Assembly (NCBI GenBank): GCA_007570945.1
Contig: RKSH01000088.1
Location: 1 to 15,117, forward strand
Reading direction: 5' to 3'
Source: Gammaproteobacteria bacterium
GTDB taxonomy: Bacteria; Pseudomonadota; Gammaproteobacteria; Arenicellales; Spongiicolonaceae
Length of the DNA stretch: 15,117 bases
In this document: piece by piece, positions 6,738 through 13,120 of the stretch
Layout of the letters: each line of letters opens with the position of its first letter
How positions within the stretch are numbered: the first letter of the stretch is position 1
Made by a program: the position numbers and the translations under genes
The notes under the pieces: model-generated
Seen by the model: the letters and a program-made list of their open reading frames with translations, nothing else
The model's database searches: none
Told to the model about the DNA's origin: nothing

Positions 6738-7006
6738 TCAGTGATAGTCAATGATTGTAACGTCCACGGCATCCGTGTCAACCCAGCGAAAAACCAGCCT
6801 CCAGTTGCTGCCCAGCCGGACGCTGTAATACCCTTGCATGTCACCGCTCAACGCATGAAAATGCGCGCCGGGAAAATTCATGTGCTCCGGGAGTTCCGAA
6901 ACATCCAAACGCTGGAGAAAGCGCGCCAGCCGCTCATGGTTGATTTGGCCGATTCCCCTGGTCGCTCCCGTCCGCCAGAACTGTCATGCCTGAATGTCCT
7001 TATCAC
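6738..7006 (-). pseudogene. higB: Frameshifted higB toxin (RelE/HigB mRNA interferase)
   Basis: HigB toxins cleave mRNA on the ribosome. Reading the minus strand from GTG at 7006 gives VIRTFRHD, a normal HigB N-terminus, but the frame then diverges into unrelated sequence. The next frame resumes the family with FWRTGATRGI, HERLARFLQRLD, ELPEHMNFPGAHFHALSGD, GYYSVRLGSNWRLVF and a terminal IIDYH before TGA at 6738. Between FRH and FW only five bases remain where intact family members have about 15, so roughly ten bases appear lost, shifting the frame; a TGA precedes FWRT in the downstream frame. The only ATG start left in that frame (in PEHMNF) would give about 50 residues. A sequencing error is possible, but a simple single-base slip does not explain the missing residues. 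Confidence 0.8.
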
Positions 7007-7012
7007 AGGAGC

Positions 7013-7041
7013 AAAATAAATCCACGGCCAGTGAAAATCAA
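7013..7041 (-). promoter_or_regulatory. Possible promoter of the higBA remnant
   Basis: TTGATT (7041-7036) and TATTTT (7018-7013) lie on the minus strand with a 17-base spacer, each four of six to consensus. Transcription would begin almost at the higB GTG. Weak evidence. Confidence 0.25.
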
Positions 7042-7061
7042 CATGATGCAAACCGAGTTTG

Positions 7062-7688
7062 TTATCCAATTTCATCCATGAACCACGCCACCTCCTCCCG
7101 GTAATCCTCCGCCCCGGTAATCGCCGAGGCCACCGCCACCGAGCCGACGCCGGAGGCGAGGACTTGGTGCAGGTTGTGGCGTTTAATGCCGCCGATGGCG
7201 ACCAGGGGGAATTTATTTTTGAGCGCGCTCACCCACTGGTTTAATTTTTCCACGCCAATCACGACGGCCGGTTTGGTGGTGGTGGGGAACACCGTGCCGA
7301 GGGCGATGTAACTTGGCTGCAGGGCGGCGGCGCGGCGCCATTCGGATTCGCTGTGCGTGCTGATGCCGAGTCGCAGGCCGGCGTTTTTAATTTGCGCGAG
7401 GTCGGCGGCGTCCAAATCCTCCTGGCCGAGGTGCACGCCGTAAGCGCCGTGCCTCACCGCCGCCGGCCAGTAATCGTTGATGAACATTCGCGCGCCGTAC
7501 CGCCGGCCGATGGCGACGGCGCGCCGGGTCATGCCGTCAGCCTCGGACTCGGAACAGCCTTTCACCCGCAACTGAATCGTGCGCACGCCAAGGGGCGGCA
7601 ATTTTTCCAGCCAGTCCACCGAGTCCACCACCGGATACAGGCCGAGGCGGCCAGTGCCGCAACCGGCAAACCCGGCCGCCACCGTCAC
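7062..7688 (-). CDS. thiE: Thiamine phosphate synthase (ThiE)
   Basis: ThiE joins hydroxymethylpyrimidine diphosphate to the thiazole phosphate to make thiamine phosphate. The 208-residue TIM-barrel protein closely follows the E. coli type: GLYPVVDSVDWLEKL (16-30), GVRTIQLRVK, FINDYW (pyrophosphate side), AYGVHLGQEDL, LRLGISTHS, YIALGTVFPTTTK, VAIGGI and GVGSVAVASAIT at the phosphate-binding end. I chose GTG at 7688-7686, which overlaps the thiG stop as GTGA and follows a GGGGG stretch; a TTG at 7706 would add six residues inside thiG. It is the last gene of the thiO-thiS-thiG-thiE operon. Nothing suggests inactivation. Confidence 0.96.
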   Translation of the reverse strand: MTVAAGFAGCGTGRLGLYPVVDSVDWLEKLPPLGVRTIQLRVKGCSESEADGMTRRAVAIGRRYGARMFINDYWPAAVRHGAYGVHLGQEDLDAADLAQIKNAGLRLGISTHSESEWRRAAALQPSYIALGTVFPTTTKPAVVIGVEKLNQWVSALKNKFPLVAIGGIKRHNLHQVLASGVGSVAVASAITGAEDYREEVAWFMDEIG

Positions 7689-8521
7689 CGGCCCCCGCCG
7701 TGCCAAAACGGCCGGCCCACCACCGGCGTGGACGGCTGCGCGGTTTGCCGCTGCACCATGAGGCCGGCCAGGTGCGCATTGCGGCCGGCGCGCACCGCAT
7801 CGGCAAAAGCGCGCGCCATGCGCGGCGGGTCGCCGGCGCGCGCCACCGCGGTGTTCAGCAGTACCGCGTCAAAACCCAACTCCATCACCCTCGCCGCTTG
7901 CGACGGCGCGCCGATGCCGGCGTCAATCACCAGTTTTGTCTCCGGAAAGCGGTGGCGCAGCGCGCGCAATGCATACACATTCAGCAGTCCGCGGCCGGTG
8001 CCGATGGGCGCGCCCCACGGCATCAGCGCTTCGCAGCCTGCATCCACCAGCCGGCGGCACAGCACCAGGTCCTCGGTGCAGTACGGCAGCACTTTGAACC
8101 CGCGCTGCACCAGTTGCACCGCCGCGTCCACCAGTCCAAAGGGGTCGGGCTGCAACGTGTAGTCGTCACCAATCACCTCCAACTTCACCCAATCGGTGTC
8201 GAACAATTCGCGCGCCATTTCCGCAAGCTTGACCGCCTCCCGCGCACTGCTGCAACCGGCGGTGTTGGGCAGCAGGCGGCAACCACTGTCGCGCAACTCG
8301 CGCAGGTAACGCCAGACTCCCTCGCCGCCGCCATCGCCACCGTCACCGGCCGGATTCTGCCGCCGCAGTGACAGCGTCACCACCTGTGCGCCGGAAGCCA
8401 GCACCGCATCGCGCATCACCTGCGGCGACGGGTAGCGCGCGCTGCCGAGCAGCAGGCGGCTGTGCAGTCGCGCGTCGTATAAGCACAGCAGGTCCTCCGC
8501 GCCGTCAACCCCGGCGTCCAC
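7685..8521 (-). CDS. thiG: Thiazole synthase (ThiG)
   Basis: ThiG condenses deoxyxylulose 5-phosphate, the ThiS thiocarboxylate sulfur and dehydroglycine into the thiazole phosphate of thiamine. The 278-residue protein has the Schiff-base lysine in WVKLEVIGD (Lys113), LLPNTAG (84-89), KVLPYCTED, LMPWGAPIGTGRG and the phosphate-binding VIDAGIGAPSQAARVMELGFDA region (read in two parts). GTG at 8521 comes one base after the thiS stop, with GGAGG six bases upstream. After SLRRQNPA there is an AGDGGDGGGEG stretch where E. coli ThiG has a few polar residues, a small Gly/Asp-rich loop expansion. The C-terminal tail ends PFWHGGGR. Its neighbours thiS (sulfur carrier) and thiO (dehydroglycine source) provide its substrates. 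Confidence 0.96.
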   Translation of the reverse strand: MDAGVDGAEDLLCLYDARLHSRLLLGSARYPSPQVMRDAVLASGAQVVTLSLRRQNPAGDGGDGGGEGVWRYLRELRDSGCRLLPNTAGCSSAREAVKLAEMARELFDTDWVKLEVIGDDYTLQPDPFGLVDAAVQLVQRGFKVLPYCTEDLVLCRRLVDAGCEALMPWGAPIGTGRGLLNVYALRALRHRFPETKLVIDAGIGAPSQAARVMELGFDAVLLNTAVARAGDPPRMARAFADAVRAGRNAHLAGLMVQRQTAQPSTPVVGRPFWHGGGR

Positions 8522-8522
8522 T

Positions 8523-8726
8523 TCAGCCTCCGCTCACCGGGCGCAGGATGTCGACGCGGTCGCCGTTTTGCAGTTCACAGTCGGCGTAATCTTCCCTGGC
8601 CACCAACTCGCCGTTCACCGCCACCGCCACCGGCGCATCGCCCCGCCGCCACTGCGGCAGCGCGCCGGCCAAAGTGGTTTGCGCGGCCACCTGCACGGGT
8701 TGGTTGTTCACGCTGACCGTAATCAT
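8523..8726 (-). CDS. thiS: Sulfur carrier protein ThiS
   Basis: ThiS is a ubiquitin-fold carrier whose C-terminal Gly-Gly is adenylated by ThiF and turned into a thiocarboxylate that donates sulfur to ThiG. The 67-residue protein begins MITVSVNNQPVQV, contains VAVNGELVAREDYAD and NGDRVDILRPV, and ends in the required SGG. ATG at 8726 lies nine bases after the thiO stop; the spacer is A/T-rich and without a clear ribosome site. It is followed after one base by thiG. The activating enzyme ThiF is not in the window. Confidence 0.96.
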   Translation of the reverse strand: MITVSVNNQPVQVAAQTTLAGALPQWRRGDAPVAVAVNGELVAREDYADCELQNGDRVDILRPVSGG

Positions 8727-8735
8727 GATTTTATT

Positions 8736-9812
8736 TTACGCTGTTTCACCGGCTTTGATGTGGCGCACGATTTCCTCCACCACCACCGGCGCAACCAGAA
8801 AACCGTGGCGGTATAAGCCGTTGGCGGCGGCGAAACCGGGGCGCAGCCTCACCCTCGGCAGGTTGTCCCTGAACGCCGGGCGCAGGCCGACGCCGGCCTC
8901 TTCAATGCGCGCCTCGGCGAAGGCCGGGTTCACGGTGTACAGCGCGCTGCACAACTCCAGCGCCGACTGCACGCTCAGCGGTGATTTATCGGCGCTTTCA
9001 ATCTCAGTGGCGCCGACCACAAACCGCCCGCCGGGGCGCGGCGCGATGTAGAGTTGGTAGCGCGGGTGCATCAGGCGCAGCGGGCGGCGCAGCCGCACTT
9101 CCCTGCAGCGCACGCGCAACACCTCGCCGCGCACGCCGCGCAGATTTTGATCGTCGCCGGCGGCGCCGAAACCACGGCAGTCCACCGTCCACCGACAGCG
9201 CAGCGGTTCACCATTCACCGCCGCCGTGCCATCGTTCACCGTCACCGACGTGTGGGCGACGCACCGTCCGCCAAGCGCGCGAATTTGCGCGAGCAGCGCG
9301 GCCAGCAGCGCGCGGTTGTCCACGTTTGCCTCCTTTGCCAGCAGAATGGCGCGGGAAAAATGCGGCGCGATATCCGGCTCAAGGCGGCGCAACTCCTCCT
9401 GCGCGATGCGGCGGAAATTTTTTTCCTCGCCGCCAAGCCGCAGGCGCAAATCCCGTTCAAACTGCGCCAGGTCGCCGCTGTCCCCGGGGTGCGCGACCGC
9501 CAGACTGCCGGTGTTCTGAAAAAAAACCCCGCCCTCGCCCTCACCGCCCGCCGCCGCATTTAATTGCGCAATCCATTTTTGCCACAACGGCAGCGAGGCC
9601 ATGCCCATGTCATAAATTTTTCGCTCAGTCGCCGCCGCTTCGCTAAGCGGCGCAATCATGCCGGCGGCGACGTGGGCCGCCGCCGGCGACGGTTCCAGCG
9701 CGCCGGCCTCAAACAGCGTCACCCGCCGCCCGCCGAGCAGCAAACGCCACGCCAGCAGCCGTCCAAGCAGGCCGCCGCCGGCGATGACGATGTCTTCTTT
9801 AACCGTGTTCAT
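8736..9812 (-). CDS. thiO: Glycine oxidase ThiO (FAD-dependent)
   Basis: ThiO oxidises glycine to the imine used by ThiG, the oxygen-dependent alternative to the ThiH tyrosine lyase. The 358-residue protein opens with the FAD dinucleotide-binding motif IVIAGGGLLGRLLAWRL (GGGLLG at 12-17) and continues VTLFEAG and AAAHVAAGMIAPLSE. WTVDCRGFGA, RGVRGEVLRV, RFVVGATEIES and the C-terminal FAD contact GLYRHGFLVAPVV follow the DAO/ThiO family. ATG at 9812 was chosen because the Rossmann fold begins five residues later; the open frame extends further upstream without family similarity. A Gly/Glu-rich AAAGGEGEGG precedes VFFQNTGSL. It is first in the thiazole operon and divergent from lpxH. Other DAO-family oxidases are possible, but thiS and thiG next door settle the role. 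Confidence 0.94.
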   Translation of the reverse strand: MNTVKEDIVIAGGGLLGRLLAWRLLLGGRRVTLFEAGALEPSPAAAHVAAGMIAPLSEAAATERKIYDMGMASLPLWQKWIAQLNAAAGGEGEGGVFFQNTGSLAVAHPGDSGDLAQFERDLRLRLGGEEKNFRRIAQEELRRLEPDIAPHFSRAILLAKEANVDNRALLAALLAQIRALGGRCVAHTSVTVNDGTAAVNGEPLRCRWTVDCRGFGAAGDDQNLRGVRGEVLRVRCREVRLRRPLRLMHPRYQLYIAPRPGGRFVVGATEIESADKSPLSVQSALELCSALYTVNPAFAEARIEEAGVGLRPAFRDNLPRVRLRPGFAAANGLYRHGFLVAPVVVEEIVRHIKAGETA

Positions 9813-9826
9813 GGCGGGCAAAAAAG

Positions 9827-9855
9827 ATTGTGTGGTTTTTGCGCGGCGGCGGCAA
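9827..9855 (-). promoter_or_regulatory. Possible promoter of the thiO-thiS-thiG-thiE operon
   Basis: TTGCCG (9855-9850) and CACAAT (9832-9827) on the minus strand have a 17-base spacer and each match four of six consensus bases. The first gene starts 14 bases past the -10 box. The region is too short (73 bases to lpxH) for a TPP riboswitch, and no such structure is apparent. Confidence 0.25.
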
Positions 9856-9870
9856 GCGCTTTGGCGCGGC

Positions 9871-9885
9871 TGGTATGATGCAACC
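9871..9885 (+). promoter_or_regulatory. Extended -10 promoter immediately before lpxH
   Basis: TGGTATGAT (9871-9879) is an extended -10 element: TG, one base, then TATGAT (five of six). Only six bases separate it from the lpxH ATG, so transcription would begin at or next to the start codon. No convincing -35 box and no ribosome site are present. Confidence 0.4.
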
Positions 9886-10602
9886 ATGGGCCTTTGTTTT
9901 ATCGCCGACCTTCACCTAAGCCCGGCGCGCCGCGACATTGAGCGGCGGCTGGCGGATTTTTTGCGCGGCGCGCGGGATTGCAAAACCGAATCGCTGTTCA
10001 TCCTCGGCGATTTGTTTGACTTCTGGATCGGTGACGACGCCGCCGATTTTCTCGGCCACGGGCCGGCGCTGGATGCGCTGCGCAAAACCTCCGATAGCGG
10101 CGTGCGCCTGTTTGTGATGCGCGGCAACCGCGATTTTCTGCTCGGCGAAGGTTTTTGCCGCCGCAGCGGCGCGCAACTGCTGGACGACCCGGCGCTGGTG
10201 ACGGTGGACGGGCGCCGCACCGTGCTGTGCCACGGCGACTCGCTGTGCGCCGATGATGCGGCGCACCAGGAATTCCGCCGCCGCACCGGCGACGCCGAAT
10301 GGCGCAAAAAATTCCTCGCCCGCGGCATGGAAGAGCGCCTGGCCCTGGCGCAAGAAGCGCGCCGCCAAAGCGCCGCCGGCCATCATGGCAAACCGGCCGC
10401 GGCGCTGGATGTCAACGCGGCCGCGGTGGAGGAAACTTTCCGCCGCAGCGAAGCCGAGTGGATGATTCACGGCCACACCCACCGCCCGGCGACCCACCGC
10501 CACACCGTGGACGGCCGCCAATGCACGCGCTTTGTGCTCGGCGACTGGTTCGGCGGCGAGTCGGTTTTGCGCCTCGGCGCGCGCTCACACCTGGTCGCTT
10601 AA
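9886..10602 (+). CDS. lpxH: UDP-2,3-diacylglucosamine diphosphatase (LpxH)
   Basis: LpxH hydrolyses UDP-2,3-diacylglucosamine to lipid X at the inner membrane surface, the fourth step of lipid A synthesis. The 238-residue protein matches the 240-residue E. coli enzyme end to end and has all metallophosphoesterase metal ligands: FIADLH (Asp8, His10), ILGDLFDFWIGDD (Asp42), MRGNRDFLLG (Asn81), CHGDSLC (His116) and MIHGHTHRP (His195, His197). ATG at 9886 places FIADLHL exactly where the E. coli enzyme has it; longer in-frame starts upstream run through the thiO promoter region and lack similarity. It is the only gene of its strand between two minus-strand operons and its last 18 bases overlap the end of purF. 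Presence of LpxH implies an outer membrane with lipid A. Confidence 0.96.
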   Translation: MGLCFIADLHLSPARRDIERRLADFLRGARDCKTESLFILGDLFDFWIGDDAADFLGHGPALDALRKTSDSGVRLFVMRGNRDFLLGEGFCRRSGAQLLDDPALVTVDGRRTVLCHGDSLCADDAAHQEFRRRTGDAEWRKKFLARGMEERLALAQEARRQSAAGHHGKPAAALDVNAAAVEETFRRSEAEWMIHGHTHRPATHRHTVDGRQCTRFVLGDWFGGESVLRLGARSHLVA

Positions 10603-12093
10603 CTCCGCCAAATCCAGCACGCTGCCGCGCGCCGGCCGGCCGCCGGCCTCGCCGCGCAACCGCTCCACTTTTTCCAGATAGCCGGCGCTGACATCGTCGG
10701 TGACGTATTTGCCGTGGAAGCACGAGCCCTCAAACTCGTGAATTTTTCCGTTTAGGGCGCAGGATTTTTCCAGGTCGGCCAACTCCTGGTAAACCAAATG
10801 GTCGGCGCCGATAAATTCGCACACCTGCGCCGCATCGCGCCCATGGGCGACCAACTCGGCGGCGGCCGGCATGTCAATGCCATAAACATTGGGGTGGCGC
10901 ACCGGCGGCGCGGCCGAGGCGAAGAACACCTTTTTTGCGCCGTTGTCGCGCGCCATCTGAATGATTTGGCGCGAAGTGGTGCCGCGCACCACCGAGTCGT
11001 CCACCAGCAGCACATTGCGCCCGCGAAACTCCGACTCAATGGCGTTCAACTTGCGCCGCACCGAAAGGGAGCGCTCGGCCTGGCCCGGCATGATGAAAGT
11101 GCGGCCGATGTAGCGGTTTTTAATCAGCCCCTCGCGGTATTTGACGCCGATCACCTGGGCCAGTTCCACCGCCGCGATGCGGCTGGTGTCGGGCACCGGA
11201 ATGACCACGTCAATTTCGCGCCCGGCCCATTCGCGTTTAATTTTCTCGCCGAGTTTTTCGCCCATGCGCATGCGCGTGCGGTACACCGGAATGGAATCCA
11301 GAATGGAATCGGGGCGCGAGAAGTACACAAACTCAAACAAACACGGCGCATGCCGCCCGCTGGCGGCGCAGGATTCGGTGCGCACCGTGCCGCCGGTTTG
11401 CACCACCACCGCCTCGCCCGGGTTCACCTGGCGTTCCAGGCTGTAGCCGAGCACGTCCATGGCGATGCTTTCCGATGCGAACATGTGGCCGCCGCCGCCG
11501 CGGCCGTAAACCAGCGGGCGGATGCCGAACGGGTCGCGAAAAGCGACCAGGCCGAAGTTGACAATCATCGCCACCACCGCATAGCCGCCGCGGCACCTGC
11601 GGTACACGCCGCGCACCGCCTCAAACACCTGCGCGGCTTCCAGCCGCGGCTGGCCGCGGTGCAGTTGGTTGTTCAACTCGTGGGCAAAAACATTGAGCAA
11701 AACCTCGCTGTCCGACATGGTGTTCAACTGGCGGAAGTCCTCGCTGAACATCTCGCGGCGCAAGCCGTCCACGTTGGTCAGGTTGCCGTTGTGCGAAAGC
11801 GCGATGCCAAACGGCGCGTTGACAAAAAACGGCTGCGCCTCGGCGCGCGAATCGCTGCCGGCGGTGGGGTAGCGGACATGGCCGATGCCCATGCCGCCCT
11901 TCAACTGCACCATGTGGCGCGCCTGAAACACGTCGCGCACCAGGCCGTTGTCCTTGCGCAGGTAAACCTTGCCGCCCTCGCTGGTCATCAGGCCGGCCGA
12001 GTCCTGGCCGCGGTGCTGCAGCACGGTCAGCCCTTCGTACAGGGACTCGTTCACCATGCCTTTGGTGTCAACGATGCCGATGATGCCGCACAT
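10585..12093 (-). CDS. purF: Amidophosphoribosyltransferase (PurF)
   Basis: PurF commits PRPP to purine synthesis by replacing its pyrophosphate with ammonia from glutamine, giving phosphoribosylamine. The 502-residue protein has the N-terminal glutaminase nucleophile Cys2 in MCGIIGIV, then LQHRGQDSAGL, GHVRYPTAG, LSHNGNLTN and FRDPFGIRPL. The C-terminal phosphoribosyltransferase half has the PRPP loop LLVDDSVVRGTTSRQI. No N-terminal propeptide is present, as in E. coli. A short GRGGGGH replaces the usual polar loop before MFASES. ATG at 12093 follows cvpA by 16 bases. It ends the accD-folC-dedD-cvpA-purF operon; its 3' end overlaps the convergent lpxH end by 18 bp. Confidence 0.97.
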   Translation of the reverse strand: MCGIIGIVDTKGMVNESLYEGLTVLQHRGQDSAGLMTSEGGKVYLRKDNGLVRDVFQARHMVQLKGGMGIGHVRYPTAGSDSRAEAQPFFVNAPFGIALSHNGNLTNVDGLRREMFSEDFRQLNTMSDSEVLLNVFAHELNNQLHRGQPRLEAAQVFEAVRGVYRRCRGGYAVVAMIVNFGLVAFRDPFGIRPLVYGRGGGGHMFASESIAMDVLGYSLERQVNPGEAVVVQTGGTVRTESCAASGRHAPCLFEFVYFSRPDSILDSIPVYRTRMRMGEKLGEKIKREWAGREIDVVIPVPDTSRIAAVELAQVIGVKYREGLIKNRYIGRTFIMPGQAERSLSVRRKLNAIESEFRGRNVLLVDDSVVRGTTSRQIIQMARDNGAKKVFFASAAPPVRHPNVYGIDMPAAAELVAHGRDAAQVCEFIGADHLVYQELADLEKSCALNGKIHEFEGSCFHGKYVTDDVSAGYLEKVERLRGEAGGRPARGSVLDLAELSDQV

Positions 12094-12109
12094 GACGCCA
12101 GCCGCCGCG

Positions 12110-12601
12110 CTACTGCCGCAACAGAAAATGCCGCGCCAGGTCCGGCGGCAGGAGATTATTAAACACCTGGGCCAGCGGCGTAAAGCGCGGCGCCAGCGCC
12201 GACTCGCCCCACCAGTCGCTGTCCGGCAGCGGCGTCGCGCCGGCAGCCAAAATCAGCGCGCCGATAATCACCGCGCCGCGCGCCAGCCCGAACAGGCCGC
12301 CGAGGGTGCGGTCGGTGCCGGTGATGCCGGTGGCGGAAAACATGCGATAGAGCACCGCGCCGGCGATGGAGACCGCCAGCAACGTGCCGAGAAACAGGGC
12401 GGTGAAGGCGGCCGCGCGGCGCAGAATTAATTCATCCACGTAACCGGCAAACAAAAGCTCGGCGCGGTCCAAAAAATGAAACGCGACCCAGAACGCAAGA
12501 ATCCACGCCACCAGTGACAGCGACTCGCGGACAAAACCGCGCCACGCGCCCACCGCCGCCGAAGCCGCGAGCAGAAAAAGAATGGCCAGGTCCACCACCA
12601 C
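12110..12601 (-). CDS. cvpA: CvpA family inner-membrane protein
   Basis: CvpA is a conserved inner-membrane protein first named for colicin V production; in several bacteria it affects envelope homeostasis, and its biochemical role is unresolved. The 163-residue protein, close to the E. coli length, has four hydrophobic segments: VDLAILFLLAASAAVGAW, SLVAWILAFWVAF, FTALFLGTLLAVSIAGAVL and ARGAVIIGALILAAG. The typical GxxRGFVRESLSLVAW follows the first segment, and TDRTLGGLFGLARG precedes the last. The start is one of three successive GTG codons (12601, 12598, 12595); the first lies three bases after the dedD stop. Its place directly before purF is the classic gammaproteobacterial order. Confidence 0.94.
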   Translation of the reverse strand: MVVDLAILFLLAASAAVGAWRGFVRESLSLVAWILAFWVAFHFLDRAELLFAGYVDELILRRAAAFTALFLGTLLAVSIAGAVLYRMFSATGITGTDRTLGGLFGLARGAVIIGALILAAGATPLPDSDWWGESALAPRFTPLAQVFNNLLPPDLARHFLLRQ

Positions 12602-12604
12602 CGC

Positions 12605-13114
12605 TCAGCGTCTCCGCTCCAAATAATAGTCGCACTCGCCGCGCGCCGCCGCGCACAATTTGCGCAGTGCATCGGCGGCTTCGGCTTCGCCGGCAAAGGA
12701 GCCGACCCAGACTCTCCACGCCAAATCGCCGCCGCCCTCCTCCACCCACGCCTCAAACCCGCGCTCACGAATCTCGGCGCGCATGCGATGCGCGTTGGCC
12801 GCCTTCCTGAACGCGCCGGTGCGGACAATCCATCGGTTGTTGTGGACCGGGGGTGACGGTGTTGACGTTGAAAGTGGCGGCGGCGACCTCGGAGGTGACG
12901 GTTCCGGTGTTAAAACTGACGGCGCCGACGTTGAAATTGACGGTGACGACGGCGGCAGTGACGGCGCCGGTTGCGGCAGCGGCGGCGGTGGCGCCGACCG
13001 CGGAAGCGGCGGTGCCCTGTTCTCAAGCAGCGGCGGCAGGGCCAGCACCGCCGCGCCGATAAGCAGGATGGCGCCGGTGATGCGGTGCTTCAGGTTGATG
13101 GGGGCGGGGGTCAC
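12605..13114 (-). CDS. dedD: DedD-like SPOR-domain cell-division protein
   Basis: DedD proteins are single-pass inner-membrane proteins whose SPOR domain binds denuded septal peptidoglycan during division. The 169-residue protein has a short cytoplasmic start (NLKHRITG), a membrane segment (about 12-30), a 60-residue Pro/Ser-rich periplasmic linker (32-92) and a SPOR domain (about 93-169) with WIVRTGAFRKAANA and WRVWVGSF. NLKHRITGA at the N-terminus and the position between folC and cvpA both match DedD rather than FtsN. The linker is encoded by 21-bp tandem repeats. I chose GTG at 13114, six bases after the folC stop; TTG at 13117 is the alternative. Neither has a clear ribosome site, so coupling to folC is likely. 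Confidence 0.85.
   Translation of the reverse strand: MTPAPINLKHRITGAILLIGAAVLALPPLLENRAPPLPRSAPPPPLPQPAPSLPPSSPSISTSAPSVLTPEPSPPRSPPPLSTSTPSPPVHNNRWIVRTGAFRKAANAHRMRAEIRERGFEAWVEEGGGDLAWRVWVGSFAGEAEAADALRKLCAAARGECDYYLERRR
12853..12999. repeat. Tandem array, six to seven copies of a 21-bp unit
   Basis: Units start at 12853, 12874, 12895, 12916, 12937, 12958 and 12979. The plus-strand core is GTGACGGCGCCGACGTTGAA with one further A; units 1 and 4 share GACGTTGAAA exactly 63 bp (three units) apart, and the seventh is degenerate. On the minus strand it encodes the Ser/Pro heptads of the DedD linker. The period and opening GTGAC equal those of the array in the ABC ATPase gene. Confidence 0.8.
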
Positions 13115-13120
13115 CAAAAT

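Noticed and set aside
9813..9885. TPP riboswitch before the thiamine genes
   Set aside because: Only 73 bases are available, too short for a thi-box, and I see no CUGAGA-type conserved element.
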